Source: CAG-791 sp963655255
GTDB lineage: Bacteria > Bacillota > Clostridia > Lachnospirales > Lachnospiraceae
Direction of reading: 5' to 3'
NCBI GenBank assembly: GCA_963655255.1
Contig: CAVKEB010000004.1
Location: 76,344-140,343 of the forward strand
Length of the DNA: 64,000 nt
The position numbers were made by a program, and so were the translations under genes. Each line of letters begins with the position of its first letter. The first letter of the stretch is position 1. This document shows positions 57,886 through 64,000 of the stretch, one piece after another. A model generated the notes under the pieces. It saw nothing but the letters and a program-made list of their open reading frames with translations, had not been told where the DNA came from and did not search any database.

Positions 57886-58425
57886 TTAAAAAAGATCCTT
57901 TTCCATCAGATCCCGCGGCTTGCCTCCGTACTTCAGTCCGGACCAGACAACGCGGTATCCGATCTTTTCAAAGGACTTATGGCTGTATGGATTCTCCGGG
58001 TGCACGGTTCCCATCAGATGAGTGAAGCCCGCCTTTTTTAGCTCTTCCTCCGGGAAGGCCATCAGGCGGCTCTGCAGACCATGCCCGCGGTGTTCCGGAA
58101 GTACAACTGCCGTGTCCATATGCACCACTCTGCGCAGTTCTTCTTCCGAAAAGCCCACATGGTGCCCAAGGTTGTGCTCCGTCAGTCCCGGAATCTCGGT
58201 AAAAAACAAGGCCGCAGGTTCTTCCTCTCCATTTCCCAGGCACTTCATGGCAAAGTAGCAGGAGACTTTTCCCTGACGGAAATCGCTCAGTTCTTCATCC
58301 AGATTATCAATGGAGAACCATTCCTGCTGTTCTTCGGGCATGGCTTCCTTTACACGGATTACCATGTCGCGTGCCATCTTTTCTTCACCGGGCACCGCAC
58401 GGCGGATGTAATACGAATCTGTCAT
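57886..58425 (-). CDS. GNAT family N-acetyltransferase
   Basis: 179 residues. GCN5-related fold: YYIRRAVPGEEKMARDMV at the start, VVHMDTAVVLPEHRGHGLQS holds the acetyl-CoA-binding R/Q-x-x-G-x-G/A loop (EHRGHGLQSRL), and HPENPYSHKSFEKIGYRVV is the typical C-terminal helix and strand. Acyl acceptor unknown. AAAGGAATTC precedes ATG 58425. Transcribed in the same direction as lrgAB upstream, with the largest hairpin array between them. Confidence 0.9.
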   Translation of the reverse strand: MTDSYYIRRAVPGEEKMARDMVIRVKEAMPEEQQEWFSIDNLDEELSDFRQGKVSCYFAMKCLGNGEEEPAALFFTEIPGLTEHNLGHHVGFSEEELRRVVHMDTAVVLPEHRGHGLQSRLMAFPEEELKKAGFTHLMGTVHPENPYSHKSFEKIGYRVVWSGLKYGGKPRDLMEKDLF

Positions 58426-58440
58426 CTTGAATTCCTTTGA

Positions 58441-58686
58441 ATGTCGCGAGGAGAAGCTGACATCAATCGGCTTCGAGTGCAGCGAGGAGAATTTCGCGAA
58501 GGCGAATTCTCCGATGCAGTAGCAGGCACACTTCGTGTGACTGCTACAAGCAGGAGAAGAGGCGCTCGCGCCTCTTCGAGTGTAGCAAGGAGCAATCCGC
58601 GCAGGCGGTTTCTCCGATGCGGGAGCAGGCGCTCGAAGAGTGCCGCTCCAAATAGGAGAAGCTGACATCAGTCAGCTTCGAGTATC
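58441..58686. repeat. Palindromic array, modules A-B-C-A-B-C-A, between lrgB and a GNAT gene
   Basis: Longest array: two full A-B-C periods and a final A in 246 bp. Stems: AGCTGA / TCGGCT, GAGAATT / AATTCTC, AGCAG..CAC / GTG..CTGCT, AGAGGCGC / GCGCCTCT, GCAATCCGC / GCGGTTTC, GAGC..CGCTC (partly decayed), AGCTGA / TCAGCT. Linkers TTCGAGTGCAG, CCGATGCAG/GCGG and AGGAGAA recur. Begins 16 bp before the GNAT start and ends 2 bp before the lrgB stop. Confidence 0.88.
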
Positions 58687-58687
58687 A

Positions 58688-59395
58688 TTACCTGAGCAGC
58701 TGCGCGAATACCGGGCACAAGACCGCCGTCAGGATTCCCGCAACCGCGATGGACAGGCCGCTCATTGCGCCTTCCACCTCTCCCATCTGAAGAGCCTTGC
58801 TCGTTCCGACCGCATGTGCGGAGGTTCCGATGCCGACACCCTTGGCAATGGGATCAGTTATATGAAACCACTTGCAGACGGCTTCGGCAAGCAGATTTCC
58901 TGCAATTCCCGTCAGGATGACAATGGCTCCCGTCAGAGCCGTGATGCCGCCCAGCTCCGTCGCAACATCCATGCTGATGGCCGTCGTGACCGATTTCGGA
59001 AGGAGTGTCACATACTGCTCATGGGACAGGTCGAAAACAATCGCCAGAACCAGCGCGCTTCCCATGCTGACAAAGGTCCCCACGGAGATCCCCGCGATAA
59101 TGGCTGCCGCATTTTCCTTCAGAAGATTCCACTTCTCATACAGCGGGATCGCAAGGCTGATCGTTGCGGGCAGCAGGAGATAGCTGACTGGTGCCGCACT
59201 CTCCTTGTAGTCCGCATATGGAATCTTCAGAACCGACAGGAGGATGATCACGAAAATGCTGCCGAGGAGCAGCGGATTGAAAAATGCCTTTCCGGTCAGC
59301 TTGTTAACCAGGGCACCGGCTCCGAACGCCGCCAGTGTCAGAAGTACGCCCCACACCGAAGACAATGCCAGAAAATCATTCAGTAATGCTGTCAT
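58688..59395 (-). CDS. lrgB: LrgB family protein
   Basis: 235 residues, hydrophobic with about seven helices. LrgB/CidB family, partner of LrgA in a membrane system linked to murein hydrolase control and, in some bacteria, to pyruvate uptake. LLLPATISLAIPLYEKWNLL and LPKSVTTAISMDVATELGGI are typical. Start ATG 59395 has GAGGGAGG upstream and overlaps the lrgA gene by 20 bp. LDH lies upstream in the same direction, which fits a link to pyruvate/lactate metabolism (inference). Confidence 0.93.
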   Translation of the reverse strand: MTALLNDFLALSSVWGVLLTLAAFGAGALVNKLTGKAFFNPLLLGSIFVIILLSVLKIPYADYKESAAPVSYLLLPATISLAIPLYEKWNLLKENAAAIIAGISVGTFVSMGSALVLAIVFDLSHEQYVTLLPKSVTTAISMDVATELGGITALTGAIVILTGIAGNLLAEAVCKWFHITDPIAKGVGIGTSAHAVGTSKALQMGEVEGAMSGLSIAVAGILTAVLCPVFAQLLR

Positions 59396-59798
59396 GCGCT
59401 GCCTCCCTCTCTTCAGCTTCGTTCGTCCCGTTCTCCCGAACAGGATCCACCTGTTTCCTTCTTCCGGTAAAAAGCTGCGTCGTTCTTCCCGCAGAAGCGA
59501 GAACCAGAACCGTAACCGGAACAATGGCGATGATGATCGGAATTGCCATTTCTCCCAGCTGCACCCACAGCTCCATCACACCGACCGCCGCAGGCACGAA
59601 GAGAAGCGGGAAAATTCCTGTCAGGAAGTTTCCGACCTCTTTGACCTGCTCCAGCTTCACAATCCCTGTCTTCAATGCCGCCAGAAGAAGAATCAGGCCA
59701 TAGATACTCGCCGGGATCGGAAGCGGCAGAGCCTCATGCAGAATCTCTCCCAGGAAGCAGAATGCCATAATACGTGCAAATTGATACAAATAGCGCAT
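59376..59798 (-). CDS. lrgA: LrgA/CidA family holin-like protein
   Basis: 140 residues. Four helices; ARIMAFCFLGEILHEALPLP and IPASIYGLILLLAALKTGIV are the CidA/LrgA signature. The C-terminal tail is charged (RRKQVDPVRENGTNEAEERE). ATG 59798 is preferred since GAGAGGGG precedes it; ATG 59813 is close by. The leader contains an 18-bp stem hairpin (59819-59861). Confidence 0.92.
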   Translation of the reverse strand: MRYLYQFARIMAFCFLGEILHEALPLPIPASIYGLILLLAALKTGIVKLEQVKEVGNFLTGIFPLLFVPAAVGVMELWVQLGEMAIPIIIAIVPVTVLVLASAGRTTQLFTGRRKQVDPVRENGTNEAEEREAAHDSITE

Positions 59799-59818
59799 AA
59801 AAGCCCCTCTCATCGCCG

Positions 59819-59861
59819 CGAAAGCATTCCCGCAGGGCACTCCTGCAGGAACGCTTTTCGC
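59819..59861 (-). promoter_or_regulatory. Long hairpin in lrgA leader
   Basis: CGAAAGC.TTCC.GCAGG pairs with CCTGC.GGAA.GCTTTTCG across a 5-nt loop, about 20 nt before the lrgA start. Without a T-run it is not a terminator; it could be an operator or mRNA-stability element. The remaining gap to the ldh gene (59862-60065) holds nothing I recognise. Confidence 0.5.
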
Positions 59862-60065
59862 CGGACTGCTCATAAAGTGTTAAGAAAACGAACATTCCTA
59901 TTGTAGGCGATGGAGGGACTTATTCAATGGTGCTGCATTTTCTGTCTGCAAACAGCCAAGTTTTAACTGTTTCTCCTCGTATCTTCCTGTCTGACTGTTC
60001 CAAAAGGCGGGCAGAGGAACTGCCGCTGTCGAATGGCTTTTCCGTGTCGGACATTCTTTCCTTCT

Positions 60066-61016
60066 TTATACCAGTTCCTTGTAAAAAGGAATCAAAACCG
60101 ATGCTGATTTCTTCAGCGCCGCTTCCTCATCTTCCTTCAGCTTGATCTCGACAATCTCACGCGCGCCGGTCTTATCGATGATGGTAGGCATGCTCAGGAA
60201 CACATCATCCAGGCCGTAGTGCCCGTCCAGGCAGACCGACACCGGGTAAATCCGGTTTTCGTTGAAGAGAATCGACTTCACGATTGCTGTCGTCGATGCC
60301 GCGATGCCGTAGCAAGTATTGCCCTTGCGATTAAAGATTTCCCAGCCGGCCTGAATGGTCTGCTTCAGAAGATCCTCCTTCGTCACGTTCTTCGTGCGGT
60401 CCGCATTGTCCTGCATGACATCGTCCAGCTGCTTGCCGCCGATGGTTGCCGAATTCCAGGAGACGAACTCGCTGTCGCCGTGCTCGCCGCAGACAAATGC
60501 CTCCACGCTCTTCGCATCCAGATCATACATTCCGGACAGTTCACAGCAAAGGCGCGCCGTATCCAGCGTCGTGCCGCTGCCGATGACGCGGTTCTTCGGG
60601 AGGCCGGACAGCCGCCATACATAATAAGTCATGATGTCCACAGGGTTCGACACCACCAGGAAAATTCCGTTGAACCCGCTCTTCATGACGGATCCGACGA
60701 TGCTCTTCATAATCTTCATGCTGGGCTGCAGCATTTCCAACCGGTCATGAGAATCCTTCGGCATCGGAGCAGATGCCGTAATGATGACAATATCCGCATC
60801 CGTGCAGTCGGAATAATCTCCCGCTTTCACCTGAATGTTACGGTTCATGAAGTAAATGGAGTGCTGCATATCCAGCGCTTCCGCATACGCCTTATCCTTG
60901 TTGACATCAATCAGCGCAATCTCTTCGCACAGTCCCTGATTCACAATGGTATATGCGGTCGTTGCGCCGACATTTCCAACACCCACGATTGCAACCTTGG
61001 AATTCTTAAAGCCCAT
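60066..61016 (-). CDS. ldh: L-lactate dehydrogenase-like enzyme with unusual specificity loop
   Basis: 316 residues. Rossmann motif VAIVGVGNVGATTAY, catalytic Asp/Arg in GTTLDTAR and catalytic His in GEHGDSE, and LDGHYGLDDV near the end, so it is an L-2-hydroxyacid dehydrogenase of the LDH family. The mobile loop that picks the substrate is SAPMPKDSHDRLEM in place of GANQKPGETRLEL in Bacillus LDH: one residue longer and without the Gln that favours pyruvate. The Arg is kept. Lactate dehydrogenase is the simplest call, another 2-oxoacid is possible. AGGAGGA precedes the ATG. Confidence 0.85.
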   Translation of the reverse strand: MGFKNSKVAIVGVGNVGATTAYTIVNQGLCEEIALIDVNKDKAYAEALDMQHSIYFMNRNIQVKAGDYSDCTDADIVIITASAPMPKDSHDRLEMLQPSMKIMKSIVGSVMKSGFNGIFLVVSNPVDIMTYYVWRLSGLPKNRVIGSGTTLDTARLCCELSGMYDLDAKSVEAFVCGEHGDSEFVSWNSATIGGKQLDDVMQDNADRTKNVTKEDLLKQTIQAGWEIFNRKGNTCYGIAASTTAIVKSILFNENRIYPVSVCLDGHYGLDDVFLSMPTIIDKTGAREIVEIKLKEDEEAALKKSASVLIPFYKELV

Positions 61017-61125
61017 ACTGTCCTCCTGACGTTTTTCGTCTTTTCACATATTCTCTTACCCGGGAATGCTGCTGCGCATTCTCGCAGGCATTGTCCTTCC
61101 GGCCCTTATAATACCTTCCTCGATT

Positions 61126-61153
61126 ATTATAATCTTTACCATAGGTAAAACAA
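61126..61153 (-). promoter_or_regulatory. Promoter of the ldh-like gene
   Basis: Minus strand TTGTTT (61148-61153), 16-bp spacer, TATAAT (61126-61131). A 9-bp hairpin GGATCATCC / GGATGATCC (61155-61197) just upstream may end the MATE transcript. Confidence 0.65.
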
Positions 61154-61249
61154 TGGATCATCCCGCTTTCCGTCATTCCGAAAAAGAAGGATGATCCATA
61201 TGTAATCCGTCTGGCTTTCTGCCGCCCCTGGCAGTCACTCCCGTGGACA

Positions 61250-62722
61250 TCAGACTGACGCCGGGCTGTTCTTCGCTGCAGATCTGCGCATTACGGCAAG
61301 GAATCCGCAGGTCATCAGGATCAGCGTCAGGAGCCAGGAGAGCGGGAAAACAACATACAGAGAAGGTAGGGTTCCGATCCTCCGGAAAATCGTGAGAATC
61401 CATGCAATCCGGAAGCAGCAGATGCCGATGATCATGAGCACGGCGGGAAGGGTGGAATGGCCCCGTCCACGAAGGACACCGGCGGGGACCTCATAGAGCC
61501 CGCAGACCGGTTCGAAAACGAGGATCAGAAGGATCCTTCTGCAGGACTCTGCAATAACTGCCGCATCCGGCGAGAACAGCGCGGATGACTGCACGCGGAA
61601 AACGGTCAGAGGAACCGTCACCGCCGCCCCGAACAGGACAGACAGAAGAAGGCTCCTGTGCAGGATCCTCCGGCAACGCTCCTCCCGGCCCGCCGCGTAA
61701 TTCTGACTGGTAAAGGTCGTTGCGGCCTGTCCGAAAGCGGTCAGCATGTAGTAACCGAAATACTCGAAATTCATTGCAATGGCGCTGCCGGATGCCACGA
61801 CCGTTCCAAAGCCGTTCACCGCCGTCTGCACGAAAATGTTGGCAAAGCAGAACACCGCGCCCTGCAGCGCCGCCGGAATGCCGATCTGCAGAATTTTCCC
61901 CGTATATCCGCGGTACAGAGCCAGATCCCGCACGGAAAAATGAAGGAATCCCTCCTCTTTCCAAAGCCAGTAAAGGACCATCCCCGCCGACAATACACTG
62001 GAAAGGTCCGTTGCGATGGACACTCCGGCAACGCCGAGTCCGCAGACAATCACAAAGAACAGATTCAGGACAACATTCACAATTCCGGATAAAATCAGCG
62101 CCAGAAACGGCCGCCGACTGTCTCCTCTGGCGCGCAACAGGGCAGATCCGAAATCGTAGAGCAGAAGAGCCGGGTATCCCAGAAAATAGATGCGGAAATA
62201 TGCAGCTGCCGCTCCCTGTACCTCATCCGGCGTCCGGATGAGCCGGATGACCGGCCCCGCGATGCCAAGGCCGATCAGCATTCCCGCAACTCCGAACAGA
62301 AGCGCCAGAACGATCGCGGTATGCACGGCGTCATGGATCCGGTCCGTTCTTTTTTCCCCGATGAGGTGTGCCACAAGGACATTGGCTCCCACGGAAAGGC
62401 CGGAGGAGAGGCTGACAAGGAGTGCCACCAGTTCTCCGCAGACGCCCACTGCCGCCAAGGCGCTGGAATCCGCGAACCTTCCGACCACTGCGGTATCCGC
62501 CGAGTTGAACAGCTGCTGCAGCATGCTGCTCGCCGCAATCGGCAGTGCGAACAGGATGATCCCCGATGTCAGCGGCCCGTTCAGCATATCCACGTTTTTC
62601 CTCTTCCTGCCTGTTCCGTTTTTCGTTCCGGCAGCTCCCGATTTCTGTCTGATCTTCTGAGTTTCCTGCTGCCCCTGCTCCATGAAAGGCCGTCCTTCTT
62701 CCTGCTGCCCGGCCGGCATCAT
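61250..62722 (-). CDS. MATE family efflux transporter (3)
   Basis: Up to 490 residues. A charged, Lys/Gln-rich N-terminus of about 45 residues precedes twelve helices with IAASSMLQQLFNSADTAVVG and IGIPAALQGAVFCFANIFVQ, the two MATE half-motifs, and GSALLRARGDSRRPFLAL. The start is uncertain: ATGATG at 62722/62719 and ATG 62683 all have weak ribosome binding sites. Monocistronic, divergent from the reductase gene at 62892. Substrate unknown. Confidence 0.9.
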   Translation of the reverse strand: MMPAGQQEEGRPFMEQGQQETQKIRQKSGAAGTKNGTGRKRKNVDMLNGPLTSGIILFALPIAASSMLQQLFNSADTAVVGRFADSSALAAVGVCGELVALLVSLSSGLSVGANVLVAHLIGEKRTDRIHDAVHTAIVLALLFGVAGMLIGLGIAGPVIRLIRTPDEVQGAAAAYFRIYFLGYPALLLYDFGSALLRARGDSRRPFLALILSGIVNVVLNLFFVIVCGLGVAGVSIATDLSSVLSAGMVLYWLWKEEGFLHFSVRDLALYRGYTGKILQIGIPAALQGAVFCFANIFVQTAVNGFGTVVASGSAIAMNFEYFGYYMLTAFGQAATTFTSQNYAAGREERCRRILHRSLLLSVLFGAAVTVPLTVFRVQSSALFSPDAAVIAESCRRILLILVFEPVCGLYEVPAGVLRGRGHSTLPAVLMIIGICCFRIAWILTIFRRIGTLPSLYVVFPLSWLLTLILMTCGFLAVMRRSAAKNSPASV

Positions 62723-62891
62723 TCTTTTCTTATATACTTCTCATTCTTTCCTCATATTGGAAGAATGGATTCTCCGGGACTAAGATGAATATCGCAAGGA
62801 GTATTATATCGGTCTGTGACTGCAAATGCACCTCGCAGATGCATCACAGTTTTTTAAGCTGCCGCGGACACCGCGGCGGGAAGGGGAACTT

Positions 62892-63824
62892 ATGAAAATC
62901 GTCATTATCGGCGCAGGTGCCATGGGGTGCCTCTACGGGGCTTATCTGAGCAAACACAACGATGTCGTGATGCTGGACAGCTATCAGCCGCAGGTGGATG
63001 CCATCAACGAGCACGGCATTCAGGTCCTGGAAGAGGACGGAAGCGAAGTGACCTATGATCACGTGAGTGCTGCGCTTTCCGGGGAATACCGCGAACCCGC
63101 CGACCTCGTCATTGTCTTCGTCAAGTCCACCTTCTCTGAGGATGCGCTGCGTGCGAACCGCAGACTCTTCGGAGACCACACACTCGTCATGACTCTGCAG
63201 AACGGTGCCGGGAATGACCGCAAAATTGCACAGTACGTGGACAAGAAGAACATCATCATCGGAACCAGCAAGCACAATTCCGTCAACCTGGGCGGCGGCA
63301 GAGTCCGCCACAGCGGTCACGGCGTCACGACGATCGGCAGCAACCTGAAGGAAAATGCGAATCTTTCCGTCATCAAGGATCTTCTGGAAAAAAGCGGTTT
63401 TCTCGCGGAGATCACTGAAGACATCCAAAGGATCATCTGGAGCAAGCTGTTCGTGAACCTCTCCATCAACACCTTCACCGCGATCACCAGGTCTCCGATC
63501 AGCTCCATGATCGACAACCGGTATGCGTGGGATTTTGCCGAGAAAATGATCTGCGAGGCCGTCAATGTGGCCGAGGCGGATGGAACACACTTCTCCTACA
63601 TGGAGGTTCTGAACATGGTGCATCATGTCTGCGAGGATGCAGGGAAGGGTTATTCCTCCATGTCGCAGGATGTCATGCACTGCCGCCGCACCGAAATCGA
63701 CGCCATCAACGGAGCCATCGTCGAACAGGCGAAGCTCTACAACGTTCCGGTTCCGTACAACTCACTGATCGTGGATCTGATTCACGCCATTGAGGGTTCC
63801 TACAAATACCAGGAGAAGCAGTAA
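62892..63824 (+). CDS. Ketopantoate reductase family protein
   Basis: 310 residues. KIVIIGAGAMGCLYGAYLSK is the NADPH-binding loop; catalytic Lys lies in IIWSKLFVNLSINTFTAITR, and the C-terminal helical domain with CRRTEIDAINGAIVEQAK (E-x-x-x-x-N-G) matches ApbA/PanE. Reduces ketopantoate to pantoate or a related 2-oxoacid; no other pantothenate genes are nearby, so panE itself is not certain. Start ATG 62892 has GAAGGGG 7 nt upstream. Confidence 0.9.
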   Translation: MKIVIIGAGAMGCLYGAYLSKHNDVVMLDSYQPQVDAINEHGIQVLEEDGSEVTYDHVSAALSGEYREPADLVIVFVKSTFSEDALRANRRLFGDHTLVMTLQNGAGNDRKIAQYVDKKNIIIGTSKHNSVNLGGGRVRHSGHGVTTIGSNLKENANLSVIKDLLEKSGFLAEITEDIQRIIWSKLFVNLSINTFTAITRSPISSMIDNRYAWDFAEKMICEAVNVAEADGTHFSYMEVLNMVHHVCEDAGKGYSSMSQDVMHCRRTEIDAINGAIVEQAKLYNVPVPYNSLIVDLIHAIEGSYKYQEKQ

Positions 63825-63953
63825 CCCCCATCTTTTTCCTGAAATGCCAGGCATCCCGGAGATTCGTTTTCGAGTATCGATGTGTTTTACCGAAGAACAC
63901 GCGAAATTTTCCTGAAAACAGAGGCCCGGGAGAAATAGAAGACAAAATCGCCT

Positions 63954-63997
63954 CCACCCGTAAAACGGGTGGTTCGGGATGCGGGCTATAAGCCCGC
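63954..63997. mobile_element. Two hairpins at window end, possible IS200/IS605 or PATE-type terminus
   Basis: CCACCCG-taaaa-CGGGTGG (63954-63972) and GCGGGCT-ata-AGCCCGC (63981-63997) stand side by side, preceded by AAAATCGCCT. Adjacent subterminal hairpins of this kind mark the ends of IS200/IS605 elements; the rest would lie beyond the window. Confidence 0.35.
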
Positions 63998-64000
63998 GTT

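Overview
This is a window of about 55% GC from a Bacillota chromosome, most likely class Clostridia (Lachnospiraceae-like). The pointers are a DUF4317 protein, a TPP-controlled thiamine salvage operon with ThiW, a Gram-positive-type PotABCD system with an XRE-cupin regulator, LrgAB, a HelD-type helicase and strong AGGAGG ribosome binding sites. I do not name a species.

Layout. 1-8135 (minus strand) is a type IV pilus-type cluster: five prepilin-like proteins, PilM, PilN and PilO homologues and a prepilin peptidase; it continues off the left edge. 8304-15000 holds tRNA-Pro, a HicAB toxin-antitoxin pair, a PAP2 phosphatase, a CbbX/SpoVK-type AAA ATPase, endonuclease III and a HelD-like helicase. 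15330-18609 is a three-gene exporter operon (secreted NEW3 protein, ABC ATPase, permease), followed by a coiled-coil membrane protein. 20202-27133 (minus) carries a glycosyltransferase fused to a MarR-like domain, DUF4317, an MFS carrier, a LOG protein, a HAD hydrolase and an M18 aminopeptidase. 27456-36999 (minus) carries a flippase-like membrane protein, two MATE carriers and the polyamine importer potABCD with its regulator. 37285-40124 (plus) is a small operon: methyltransferase, ATC-hydrolase-like protein and an Na+ symporter. 40274-45013 (minus) is thiamine salvage (thiM-thiE-thiW-thiD-cytX) behind a TPP riboswitch. 45110-46135 is an XRE membrane regulator.

47043-57723 is a complete-looking integrative mobilizable element in the 3' end of tRNA-Gly(GCC). 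It has 22-bp att repeats, a tyrosine integrase, a Rep_trans initiator, a MobA/MobL relaxase with a MOBQ-like nic sequence just upstream, a VirD4-like coupling protein, a serine recombinase, a YafQ/DinJ toxin-antitoxin pair and a lipoprotein. I see no mating-channel genes, so it would need a helper. 57886-63824 returns to chromosomal genes: GNAT, lrgAB, an LDH-like enzyme, a third MATE carrier and a ketopantoate-reductase-like protein.

The most unusual signal is not a gene. At least ten intergenic sites carry related palindromic DNA. Some are ordered arrays of three hairpin types (A-B-C, period about 105 nt) in which loops and linkers are conserved while stems change in a compensated way. Others are a leader element that ends in a conserved CAGCGAGGTATAA 6-11 nt before the start codon and so provides the ribosome binding site of six unrelated genes (DUF4317, LOG, M18 peptidase, potABCD regulator, ThiD, ThiE). 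In two copies an array block is nested inside the leader element's hairpin with the outer stem kept. I read this as a mobile, possibly regulatory, 5'-UTR family.
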